A DNA stretch of 64,000 bases, taken from Kosakonia pseudosacchari. GTDB taxonomy: Bacteria; Pseudomonadota; Gammaproteobacteria; Enterobacterales; Enterobacteriaceae. The stretch's first letter is position 1. The number at the start of each line of letters is the position of its first letter. The stretch is taken from contig NZ_FXWP01000019.1 in NCBI RefSeq assembly GCF_900184035.1, positions 62,001 to 126,000 of the forward strand. The letters are read 5' to 3'. This document shows positions 8,318 through 15,728 of the stretch, one piece after another. The translations under genes were made by a program, and so were the position numbers. A model generated the notes under the pieces. It saw only the letters and a list, made by a program, of their open reading frames with translations. It was not told the origin of the DNA and made no database searches.

Positions 8318-9976
8318 ATGATGAATATCCTTCCCCACTGGTGGCAAAACGGCGTTATCTACCAGATTTACCCAAAGAGTTTTCAGGACACGACCGGCAC
8401 GGGCACCGGTGATTTACGCGGCGTGATAACGCGCCTTGACTACTTACAAACCCTCGGCGTCGACGCCATCTGGCTGACGCCATTTTATATCTCCCCGCAG
8501 GTGGATAACGGCTACGACGTGGCGAATTACACCGCCATCGATCCGCTTTACGGCACACTGGCAGATTTTGATGAACTGGTCGCCGAGGCGCACCAGCGCG
8601 GTATCCGGCTGGTACTGGATATGGTGTTTAACCATACCTCGACGCAACACGCCTGGTTTCAGGCGGCGCAAGATCCGGCGAGCCCCTACCGTTCTTTCTA
8701 TATCTGGCGCGACGGCGAACCAGAAACGCCGCCGAATAACTGGCGATCGAAATTCGGCGGCAGCGCATGGCGCTGGCACAGCCAGAGCGGCCAGTACTAT
8801 TTGCATCTGTTCGCGCCAGAGCAGGCAGATCTCAATTGGGAAAACCCGGCGGTGCGCGACGAGTTGAAAAAAGTCTGCACATTCTGGGCCGATCGCGGTG
8901 TCGACGGTTTGCGTCTCGATGTGGTGAATTTAATCTCCAAACAGCAGGATTTCCCCGACGATCACCGCGGCGACGGGCGACGTTTTTATACCGACGGCCC
9001 GCGCGCCCATGAATTTTTGCAAGAGATGAGCCGTGAGGTTTTTCGCCCACGCGAATTGATGACGGTGGGTGAGATGTCCTCCACCACGCTGGAACATTGC
9101 CAGCGCTACGGTGCGCTCGACGGCAGTGAGCTGTCGATGACGTTTAATTTCCACCATCTGAAAGTCGACTATCCCGACGGCGAAAAATGGTCGCTGGCGA
9201 AACCGGATTTCGTGGCGTTGAAATCGCTGTTCCGCCACTGGCAGCAAGGGATGCACAACGTGGCGTGGAATGCGCTGTTCTGGTGTAACCATGATCAACC
9301 GCGCATTGTGTCGCGCTTTGGCGATGAAGGCGCGTTGCGCGTGCCCGCCGCCAAAATGCTGGCGCTGGTGCTGCATGGCATGCAGGGCACGCCGTACATC
9401 TATCAGGGCGAAGAGATTGGCATGACCAATCCGCATTTTGCGCGCATTACCGACTACCGCGATGTGGAAAGCCAGAATATGTTTGCTGAACTGCGGGCGG
9501 CCGGGCGCGAACCGGAAGAGCTGCTGGCGATCCTCGCCAGCAAATCGCGCGATAACAGCCGCACGCCCATGCAGTGGACCGCGCGTAAAAATGCCGGTTT
9601 CACCACCGCCGATCCGTGGATTGGTCTGTGCGATAACTATCGGGAAATCAACGTCGAAAACGCGGTCAACGATCGCGATTCGGTGTTCTATACCTACCAG
9701 TCGTTGATTCGCCTGCGTAAAAACTTACCGATACTCAGTTGGGGCGATTATCAGGATCTGCTCCCCACTCACCCGCACTTATGGTGTTACCGCCGTCAGT
9801 GGCAGGGAGAAACGTTGTTGGTTATCGCCAACCTCAGCAATCAATTCCAGCCGTGGCGACCAGAAACGTTGCCGGGTGACTGGCAGGTTGCCATCAGCAA
9901 CTATGCGGAAGTTTCCCCTGTTCCTGCTGAAATGACCCTGCGACCGTTCGAAGCCGTTTGGTGGCATCAAAAATAA
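8318..9976 (+). CDS. treC: Trehalose-6-phosphate hydrolase TreC
   Basis: A cytosolic GH13 enzyme of 552 aa (E. coli 551) that splits trehalose 6-phosphate into glucose and glucose 6-phosphate. The (beta/alpha)8 barrel holds the nucleophile Asp201 (GLRLDVVN), the acid/base Glu252 (VGEMSS) and the transition-state Asp326 (CNHDQPR), with the usual DMVFNHTS motif near 101. A C-terminal beta domain follows from about 480. Tandem ATG codons at 8318 and 8321 both follow CAGGA; I chose the first, and the second gives slightly better spacing. It is the last gene of the operon and a strong terminator follows. Confidence 0.97.
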   Translation: MMNILPHWWQNGVIYQIYPKSFQDTTGTGTGDLRGVITRLDYLQTLGVDAIWLTPFYISPQVDNGYDVANYTAIDPLYGTLADFDELVAEAHQRGIRLVLDMVFNHTSTQHAWFQAAQDPASPYRSFYIWRDGEPETPPNNWRSKFGGSAWRWHSQSGQYYLHLFAPEQADLNWENPAVRDELKKVCTFWADRGVDGLRLDVVNLISKQQDFPDDHRGDGRRFYTDGPRAHEFLQEMSREVFRPRELMTVGEMSSTTLEHCQRYGALDGSELSMTFNFHHLKVDYPDGEKWSLAKPDFVALKSLFRHWQQGMHNVAWNALFWCNHDQPRIVSRFGDEGALRVPAAKMLALVLHGMQGTPYIYQGEEIGMTNPHFARITDYRDVESQNMFAELRAAGREPEELLAILASKSRDNSRTPMQWTARKNAGFTTADPWIGLCDNYREINVENAVNDRDSVFYTYQSLIRLRKNLPILSWGDYQDLLPTHPHLWCYRRQWQGETLLVIANLSNQFQPWRPETLPGDWQVAISNYAEVSPVPAEMTLRPFEAVWWHQK

Positions 9977-10000
9977 GCGTTTTTCACTTCCCTGGCGCAA

Positions 10001-10030
10001 AAAAACAGCAGGCATAAACCTGCTGTTTTT
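10001..10030 (+). terminator. treBC terminator
   Basis: A 12-bp stem, AAAAACAGCAGG and CCTGCTGTTTTT with loop CATAAA, ends in a T-run 25 bases after the treC stop. Confidence 0.9.
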
Positions 10031-10142
10031 GCTGCATTTTTAGTCAACGAAATAATCACTGAATTTATATTTCTTCTGAATGCCCGTCCCCTGCGCTATC
10101 CGGTTTTTACTTTGTTCTGAGTCAATAAAAGCGTAAACATGT

Positions 10143-10196
10143 TTGATGCAAATCACTATATATAGAAATTAGAATGCACCACGGCCCTATATGTTG
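10143..10196 (+). promoter_or_regulatory. nrdDG control region: FNR site and paired NrdR boxes
   Basis: TTGATGCAAATCAC (10143-10156) matches the FNR consensus TTGAT-N4-ATCAA in 9 of 10 positions. Overlapping its right end is a NrdR-box core CTATATATAG (10156-10165), and a second core CTATATGTTG lies at 10187-10196. The two cores are 31 bases apart, about three helical turns, as in other enterobacterial nrd promoters. Established roles are activation of nrdDG by FNR without oxygen and repression by NrdR at high dATP. The sites lie 165-220 bases before the nrdD ATG, implying a long leader. Confidence 0.8.
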
Positions 10197-10248
10197 TATT
10201 AATCGACTATTATTCGAACAAGCTGACCACCGCGAAAGCGATACACGC

Positions 10249-10257
10249 TGTGGATAA
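10249..10257 (-). promoter_or_regulatory. Perfect DnaA box in the nrdD leader (first)
   Basis: TGTGGATAA on the plus strand is the complement of the consensus DnaA box TTATCCACA. It lies between the NrdR boxes and nrdD. Confidence 0.6.
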
Positions 10258-10327
10258 CACGGGCCAGGACGGGACAAACTTATTGGTTTTAGTAATGAAT
10301 AACCAGCCAGTCGGCGCGTCCTCATAT

Positions 10328-10336
10328 TGTGGATAA
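10328..10336 (-). promoter_or_regulatory. Perfect DnaA box in the nrdD leader (second)
   Basis: A second exact copy of TTATCCACA in the same orientation, 79 bases from the first and 24 bases before the nrdD start. Two perfect 9-mers in about 90 bases is far above chance. Confidence 0.6.
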
Positions 10337-10360
10337 CCTGTTTTCTAAAATGGAGTGATC

Positions 10361-12496
10361 ATGACACCGCATGTGATGAAACGAGACGGCTGTAAAGTGC
10401 CTTTCAAGTCAGAGCGCATTCAAGAAGCGATTTTGCGTGCAGCTAAAGCAGCGGGAGTCGATGACGCAGACTATTGCGCCACCGTCGCAGAGGTTATTAG
10501 TCGTCAGATGCAGGGCCGATCGCAGGTCGATATTAGCGAAATCCAGACTGCCGTCGAAAACCAGTTAATGTCCGGGCCGTATAAACAACTGGCGCGCGCC
10601 TACATTGAGTATCGCCACGATCGCGATATCGCCCGTGAAAAACGCGGCCGTCTGAACCAGGATATTCGCGGTCTGGTTGAGCAAACCAACTCGGCGCTAC
10701 TCAATGAGAACGCCAACAAAGACAGCAAAGTGATCCCGACTCAGCGCGATCTGCTGGCCGGGATTGTCGCCAAGCACTACGCTCGCCAGCACTTGCTGCC
10801 GCGCGATGTGGTACTGGCGCACGAACGCGGTGAGATCCACTACCACGATCTCGACTACTCGCCGTTTTTCCCGATGTTCAACTGTATGCTGATCGATCTG
10901 AAAGGCATGCTGACCCACGGCTTCAAAATGGGCAACGCGGAGATTGAACCACCAAAATCGATCTCTACCGCCACGGCGGTTACCGCGCAGATTATCGCCC
11001 AGGTCGCCAGCCATATTTATGGCGGCACCACCATCAACCGTATCGACGAAGTGCTGGCACCGTTCGTCAGCGCCAGCTTCGAAAAACACCGCAAAGTCGC
11101 CAGCGAGTGGAATATTCCTGACGCCGATGGCTATGCGCGCAGCCGCACCGAGAAAGAGTGTTACGACGCGTTCCAGTCGCTGGAATATGAAGTTAACACC
11201 CTGCATACCGCGAACGGTCAGACTCCTTTTGTCACCTTCGGTTTCGGGCTGGGCACCAGTTGGGAATCCCGTTTGATCCAGCAGTCGATCCTGCGTAACC
11301 GCATTGCGGGGCTGGGTAAAAACCGTAAAACCGCCGTGTTCCCGAAACTGGTGTTCGCCATTCGCGATGGTCTGAATCACAAGTTCGACGATCCGAACTA
11401 CGACATCAAACAGCTGGCGCTGGAGTGCGCGAGCAAGCGCATGTACCCGGATATCCTCAATTACGATCAGGTTGTGAAAGTGACCGGTTCGTTTAAAACG
11501 CCGATGGGCTGCCGCAGCTTCCTTGGCGTGTATGAAGAGAACGGCGAACAGATCCACGACGGGCGCAACAACCTCGGTGTCATCAGTCTTAACCTGCCGC
11601 GTATCGCGCTGGAAGCGAAAGGCGATGAAGCGGCGTTCTGGAAACTGCTGGACAGCCGCCTGCAACTGGCGAAAAAAGCGCTGATGACCCGTATCGCGCG
11701 CCTCGAAGGGGTGAAAGCCCGCGTTGCGCCCATCCTGTATATGGAAGGGGCTTGCGGCGTGCGCCTGAAAGCGGATGATGATATCGCGCCGATCTTTAAA
11801 AACGGCCGTGCGTCGATTTCGCTGGGTTATATCGGTATTCACGAAACGATTAACGCCCTGTCTGGCAATAAGCACATCTACGACAGTGAAGCACTGCGTG
11901 CCAAAGGCGTGGCGATCGTTGAGCGTCTGCGCCAGGCGGTGGATCAGTGGAAAGAAGAGACCGGCTACGGTTTTAGCCTTTACAGTACGCCGAGCGAAAA
12001 CCTGTGTGACCGCTTCTGCCGTATCGACACCGCTGATTTCGGCGTGGTGGAAGGGGTAACCGATAAAGGTTACTACACCAACAGCTTCCACCTTGATGTC
12101 GAGAAAAAGGTGAACCCGTACGACAAAATCGATTTCGAAGCGCCGTACCCGCCGTTAGCCAGCGGTGGTTTTATCTGCTACGGCGAGTACCCGAATATTC
12201 AGCACAACCTGCGCGCACTGGAAGATGTCTGGGATTACAGCTACCAGCATGTGCCGTATTACGGCACCAACACGCCAATCGATGAGTGTTACGAGTGCGG
12301 TTTTACCGGTGAGTTCGAATGCACCAGCAAAGGTTTTACCTGCCCGAAATGCGGTAACCACGACGCGTCCCGCGTTTCCGTTACCCGCCGCGTTTGCGGC
12401 TACCTCGGCAGCCCGGATGCACGTCCGTTCAACGCTGGCAAGCAGGAAGAAGTGAAACGCCGCGTGAAACACCTCGGCAACGGGCAAATCGGTTAA
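10361..12496 (+). CDS. nrdD: Anaerobic ribonucleoside-triphosphate reductase NrdD
   Basis: The class III ribonucleotide reductase large subunit (711 aa; E. coli 712) makes dNTPs from NTPs without oxygen, using formate as reductant. An ATP-cone domain occupies about residues 3-95. The ten-stranded barrel follows, and the C-terminus holds a four-cysteine zinc site (CYEC and CPKC) and the glycyl-radical loop RRVCGYLGS with Gly680. An in-frame ATG two codons earlier exists, but homology and the TGGAGTG ribosome site favour 10361. It forms an operon with its activase nrdG. An FNR site and NrdR boxes lie upstream. Confidence 0.98.
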   Translation: MTPHVMKRDGCKVPFKSERIQEAILRAAKAAGVDDADYCATVAEVISRQMQGRSQVDISEIQTAVENQLMSGPYKQLARAYIEYRHDRDIAREKRGRLNQDIRGLVEQTNSALLNENANKDSKVIPTQRDLLAGIVAKHYARQHLLPRDVVLAHERGEIHYHDLDYSPFFPMFNCMLIDLKGMLTHGFKMGNAEIEPPKSISTATAVTAQIIAQVASHIYGGTTINRIDEVLAPFVSASFEKHRKVASEWNIPDADGYARSRTEKECYDAFQSLEYEVNTLHTANGQTPFVTFGFGLGTSWESRLIQQSILRNRIAGLGKNRKTAVFPKLVFAIRDGLNHKFDDPNYDIKQLALECASKRMYPDILNYDQVVKVTGSFKTPMGCRSFLGVYEENGEQIHDGRNNLGVISLNLPRIALEAKGDEAAFWKLLDSRLQLAKKALMTRIARLEGVKARVAPILYMEGACGVRLKADDDIAPIFKNGRASISLGYIGIHETINALSGNKHIYDSEALRAKGVAIVERLRQAVDQWKEETGYGFSLYSTPSENLCDRFCRIDTADFGVVEGVTDKGYYTNSFHLDVEKKVNPYDKIDFEAPYPPLASGGFICYGEYPNIQHNLRALEDVWDYSYQHVPYYGTNTPIDECYECGFTGEFECTSKGFTCPKCGNHDASRVSVTRRVCGYLGSPDARPFNAGKQEEVKRRVKHLGNGQIG

Positions 12497-12566
12497 CACC
12501 TCCGTCGCCCGGTGAGTGGCGTTTACCCGCGCCGGGCACACGGTCAGTGACTTCACCGTACCTGAT

Positions 12567-12597
12567 TGCCCGATGGCGCTACGCTTATCGGGCATAC
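12567..12597. repeat. REP element between nrdD and nrdG
   Basis: TGCCCGAT...ATCGGGCA encloses GGCGCTACGCTT and is followed by TACG, giving the enterobacterial REP (PU) pattern GCC-GATG-CG...CTTATC-GGC. It is a single, isolated copy 70 bases after the nrdD stop and can fold into a stable mRNA hairpin. Confidence 0.8.
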
Positions 12598-12630
12598 GTT
12601 TTCTGCCGCTACGATTTTCTCTGATACGTT

Positions 12631-12754
12631 TCCTCTAAGCAGTTGACGTTGTAGCAAGGCGGCAAACGAGTAAATCCCGGTGAGCTTACATAAGTAAGTG
12701 ACCCGGGTGCGCGAGAGTAGCCAACGCAACTACAGCGCCAAATGCGACGAGGAA
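12631..12754. repeat. ERIC element between nrdD and nrdG
   Basis: The stretch contains GCAGTTGACGTTGTAG, AAGGCGGCAAACGAGT, a central imperfect palindrome (AGCTTACATAAGTAAGT with CCCGG/CCCGGG flanks) and GTAGCCAACGCAACTACAGC. These correspond to the roughly 127-bp enterobacterial repetitive intergenic consensus. It fills almost the whole gap before nrdG and stops at the GAGGAAA ribosome site. The left limit is uncertain by a few bases. Confidence 0.88.
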
Positions 12755-12756
12755 AC

Positions 12757-13221
12757 ATGAATTACCACCAATACTACCCAGTCGACATCGTCAATGGCCC
12801 CGGCACCCGCTGCACACTGTTCGTCTCCGGCTGCGTCCATGAATGCCCGGGCTGCTACAACAAAAGCACCTGGCGGCTGAACTCCGGCGTGCCGTTTACC
12901 GAAGAAATGGAAGATCGGATCATTGCCGATCTCAACGATACGCGTATCAAACGCCAGGGGATTTCGCTCTCCGGCGGCGATCCGCTGCACCCGCAAAACG
13001 TGCCGGACATTTTAAAGCTGGTGACCCGCATCCGCGCCGAGTGCCCAGGTAAAGATATCTGGGTGTGGACCGGTTACAAAATGGACGAACTGAGCGCCGC
13101 GCAGCGGGAGGTGGTCGGGTTGATCAACGTGCTGATCGACGGCAAATTTGTTCAGGATCTGAAAGACCCGATGCTGATCTGGCGCGGCAGCAGCAACCAG
13201 GTTGTGCATCACTTGCGTTGA
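12757..13221 (+). CDS. nrdG: NrdG, glycyl-radical activase of NrdD
   Basis: A 154-aa radical-SAM enzyme, the same length as E. coli NrdG. The [4Fe-4S] cluster motif CVHECPGC supplies Cys26, Cys30 and Cys33, and the SAM-binding GGDPL motif is near 78-82. It uses reduced flavodoxin and S-adenosylmethionine to install the glycyl radical on NrdD. The ATG at 12757 follows GAGGAAAC; five more in-frame codons upstream lie in the ERIC sequence. It is transcribed with nrdD across 260 bases of repeats, which is an unusually long gap for this operon. Confidence 0.97.
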   Translation: MNYHQYYPVDIVNGPGTRCTLFVSGCVHECPGCYNKSTWRLNSGVPFTEEMEDRIIADLNDTRIKRQGISLSGGDPLHPQNVPDILKLVTRIRAECPGKDIWVWTGYKMDELSAAQREVVGLINVLIDGKFVQDLKDPMLIWRGSSNQVVHHLR

Positions 13222-13226
13222 CCCCA

Positions 13227-13511
13227 TTAGAGCCGCTTGCTGGCATCCTGATAAGCGGCGGCTTTTTCGCGTTTACCGATAGACACAACGAATACCGTCA
13301 CCACATTGTCTCTGACCTGATAGACCAACCGGTAGCCTGATGTTCGCAATTTGATTTTGTAGCAATCAGGAAATTGATGCAGTCGGGCCTTTTCAATTCT
13401 GGGTTGAACCAGCACCTCCGCCAGTTTCTTTTTGAACTGTGTTTTTACCGTGGCGCCGAGTTTTTTCCATTCTTTGTATGCGCGGGGATCAAACACCAGC
13501 TCATAATTCAT
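13227..13511 (-). CDS. RelE/ParE-family toxin
   Basis: The 94-aa basic protein starts MNYELVFDPRAYKEWKKL and contains KARLHQFPDCYKIKLRTSGYRLVYQV, given here in shortened terms as the RelE fold core: LR-SGYRLVY, then a C-terminal VVSIGKREKAAAY helix region. RelE toxins cleave mRNA in the ribosomal A site; basic residues across the core and the C-terminal Lys/Arg/Tyr are the usual catalytic set. The start ATG at 13511 lies inside the end of the antitoxin gene (11-base overlap), so translation is coupled. The pair sits between nrdG and an AraC regulator, converging on nrdG with 5 bases between stops. It is an accessory insertion relative to E. coli K-12. Confidence 0.88.
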   Translation of the reverse strand: MNYELVFDPRAYKEWKKLGATVKTQFKKKLAEVLVQPRIEKARLHQFPDCYKIKLRTSGYRLVYQVRDNVVTVFVVSIGKREKAAAYQDASKRL

Positions 13512-13743
13512 CCAGATTAACCTTGATGCCTTTTTGCGGGTTCGCCAGCCGCTCCCGAACAATCTCCAGCAACGCCGATTCGTCCTCGCTCACCGTCACT
13601 GTTTTGATCGGCATACGCCCGTTTTCAGCGACATATTGAAACAGTAAGCGAACGGCTTCGGTTGGGGTGATATTGAGTTTTTCCAGCACGCGCCAGGCCT
13701 CTTCTTTGAGTTTGTCATCCAGTCGAACATTTAACGTCGCCAT
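13501..13743 (-). CDS. RelB/DinJ-family antitoxin
   Basis: An 80-aa protein with an N-terminal ribbon-helix-helix (MATLNVRLDDKLKEEA...GITPTEAVRLL-like; here NITPTEAVRLLFQYVA) and an acidic C-terminal tail that should wrap the toxin. The start is the ATG at 13743 with CCGGAGGC upstream. It is the first gene of the pair. An inverted repeat with three GCATTACA half-sites lies 25-60 bases upstream and is the probable autoregulatory operator. Confidence 0.88.
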   Translation of the reverse strand: MATLNVRLDDKLKEEAWRVLEKLNITPTEAVRLLFQYVAENGRMPIKTVTVSEDESALLEIVRERLANPQKGIKVNLDEL

Positions 13744-13767
13744 TATGCCTCCGGTAAAAAGAGAATG

Positions 13768-13801
13768 TGTAATGCAATATAGCATTACATTCGCATTACA
13801 C
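13768..13801. promoter_or_regulatory. Operator of the toxin-antitoxin pair
   Basis: TGTAATGC, spacer AATATA, GCATTACA form a perfect inverted repeat (13768-13789), followed by a third half-site GCATTACAC (13793-13801). This arrangement suits cooperative binding of ribbon-helix-helix dimers. It lies directly upstream of the antitoxin start on the minus strand and overlaps the AT-rich promoter region. Confidence 0.7.
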
Positions 13802-13835
13802 GCATTTATGGAAAGCCGCTCTCATTCTCTCTCTT

Positions 13836-14756
13836 TCAGTGCGACGAGATATATTCCGACGCTGAATGCGCCGGAGGAACGGCAAAACTGTTTTGCATAC
13901 GTCTGACCTCCTCCGCTGGCGGTAAACCGAAGAGCCGTTTGAACTCACGGTTAAACTGTGACGGGCTTTCGTAACCAACAGCGTAACAGGCCGCTGCGGC
14001 AGTGAGTCGCTGACGAACCATTAACATCCGCGCCTGGTGCAATCGCACCGATTTCACATACTGCATCGGCGGCATCTGGGTTATCGCTTTGAAATGGCTA
14101 TGGAATGTCGGCACACTCATCCCGGCTTGCTGAGCCAGTTGCGACAGCGTGAAGGATTGAGCATAAGTCGCGTGAATATAACGCAGCGTTTTGCCAATTT
14201 TACCGAACTGCCCCTGCAAGGCTAACGCGGCGCGCATCGCATTGCCTTGTGCGCCGGTCAACACACGAAAATAGAGTTCCCGTACCCGCGCCGGGCCAAG
14301 GATCGCCGCTTCAAGCGGGTTGCCGAGCGTCTCCAGTAAACGCAGCACCGCGCTTTTCAGCGTCTCATCCATCGGGCTGGACATCATGCTTTGCGGCGAA
14401 GCGGATACTAGCGGAAAGCCGTGCTGTTCAATTTGCAGCATCACATCTGCGGCGACCTGGAAATCCAGATGCATGTAAATCGCCAGCAGCGGGTGGTCAG
14501 CCGATGCATCGGTTTCCATCACAAAAGGCACCGGAACCGATACCGCCAGATAGTGCTGCTCGTCGTAAAGATAGATCTGTTGGCCGAAATAACCCCGCTT
14601 GCTGCCCTGGCAGACAATCACAATCCCCGGATCGTAAAGCACTGGTGTGCGGGCCAGCGGGCGATCGGAACGCAAAATGCGCACATCCGCCAGCGCGGTC
14701 AGGTTGTACCCCTCCTGCGGGGCAAGTTCCATTAACCTCGCAATCATATCTGACAT
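13836..14756 (-). CDS. AraC-family regulator
   Basis: A 306-aa regulator. The N-terminal half (about 15-165) resembles the AraC_N effector domain that is common in regulators of aldehyde reductases and SDRs (LARTPVLYDPGIVIVCQGSKRG). The C-terminal 100 residues hold two helix-turn-helix motifs (FTLSQLAQQAGMSVPTFHSHF and VGYESPSQFNREFKRLFG). The first possible start is a TTG at 14780, but ATG 14756 has TGAGG six bases upstream and is preferred. It is divergent from an SDR gene 104 bases away, which is its likely target. Ligand unknown. Confidence 0.88.
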   Translation of the reverse strand: MSDMIARLMELAPQEGYNLTALADVRILRSDRPLARTPVLYDPGIVIVCQGSKRGYFGQQIYLYDEQHYLAVSVPVPFVMETDASADHPLLAIYMHLDFQVAADVMLQIEQHGFPLVSASPQSMMSSPMDETLKSAVLRLLETLGNPLEAAILGPARVRELYFRVLTGAQGNAMRAALALQGQFGKIGKTLRYIHATYAQSFTLSQLAQQAGMSVPTFHSHFKAITQMPPMQYVKSVRLHQARMLMVRQRLTAAAACYAVGYESPSQFNREFKRLFGLPPAEEVRRMQNSFAVPPAHSASEYISSH

Positions 14757-14860
14757 CGCATACCTCATAAGATCAGGCAATAAAAAGAGAAGATATGGCC
14801 TAAAAAGCCAGCAAGCCAGAGAATACTATGCAGCTTCCATTTTTCATGGGAGTAAGCGTT

Positions 14861-15694
14861 ATGTCACCTGCAAAAACACTGTTCATCACCGGCGTCAGCA
14901 GCGGCTTTGGTCGCGCGCTGGCTCAGGAAGCACTGGCTGCGGGCCACAAGGTCATTGGCACGGTGCGCAACCGCGAAGCGCAGCAGGCATTTGAAGCCCT
15001 GCATCCAGACCGGGCGTTTGCCCGCCTGCTTGATATCACCGATGTTGCACAAATCAATCATGTCGTCGCTGAGGTTGAATCAGACATCGGAGCAATTGAC
15101 GTGCTGGTAAACAACGCCGGTTACGGCCATGAAGGGATCATGGAAGAGTCCTCGCTTGAAGAGATGCGCCACCAATTCGACGTCAATGTGTTTGGTGCTG
15201 CGGCCATGATGAAAGCCGTGCTGCCCGGTATGCGCCAGCGCCGCAGCGGGCACATTATCAATATCACCTCGATGGGCGGTTATATCACCATGCCTGGAAT
15301 AGCCTGGTATTGCGGCAGCAAATTCGCGCTCGAAGGGATCAGCGAAACGTTGGGCAAAGAGGTGAAGCCTTTTGGCATCCACGTGACGGCGGTGGCGCCG
15401 GGATCGTTTCGTACCGAGTGGGCCGGCCGCTCAATGATCCGCACGCCCCGCGCCATTGCCGATTACGATGCGCTTTTTGATCCGATTCGCCAGGCGCGCG
15501 AGGAAAAAAGTGGAAAACAGCCTGGCGATGCCGTCAAAGCGGCACGTGCCATGCTGACGATAATAGACAGCGACACGCCGCCCGCGCACCTGCTGCTGGG
15601 CAGCGATGCGCTCAGTCTGGTGCGTGAAAAACTGGCTGCGCTCAGCGCGGAGATTGACGCATGGGAGGCGCTTACCCGCTCTACCGATGGTTAA
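14861..15694 (+). CDS. SDR-family oxidoreductase
   Basis: A 277-aa classical short-chain dehydrogenase. The cofactor loop TGVSSGFG is at 10-17, NNAG at 84-87, and the catalytic Ser137, Tyr150 and Lys154 (YCGSK) are present. Arg36-Asn37 after beta-2 (TVRN) suggests NADP(H). The start ATG at 14861 follows GGGAGTAAGC; an in-frame ATG 11 codons upstream has no ribosome site. It is divergent from the AraC regulator, a frequent pairing in enterobacteria. Substrate is not deducible. Confidence 0.88.
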   Translation: MSPAKTLFITGVSSGFGRALAQEALAAGHKVIGTVRNREAQQAFEALHPDRAFARLLDITDVAQINHVVAEVESDIGAIDVLVNNAGYGHEGIMEESSLEEMRHQFDVNVFGAAAMMKAVLPGMRQRRSGHIINITSMGGYITMPGIAWYCGSKFALEGISETLGKEVKPFGIHVTAVAPGSFRTEWAGRSMIRTPRAIADYDALFDPIRQAREEKSGKQPGDAVKAARAMLTIIDSDTPPAHLLLGSDALSLVREKLAALSAEIDAWEALTRSTDG

Positions 15695-15700
15695 CAGACA

Positions 15701-15720
15701 CGGGGCGCGAAAGCGCCCCG
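15701..15720. terminator. GC hairpin between the SDR gene and the regulator gene
   Basis: CGGGGCGC, GAAA tetraloop, GCGCCCCG: a perfect 8-bp stem between two convergent stop codons. No T-run follows on either strand, so termination would be inefficient or need a factor. Confidence 0.5.
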
Positions 15721-15728
15721 GAATGGGC

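Noticed and set aside
10697-12091. 464-codon open frame antisense to nrdD
   Set aside because: It lies wholly inside nrdD on the other strand, has no ribosome site, and its composition is the usual antisense shadow of a GC-rich coding frame.
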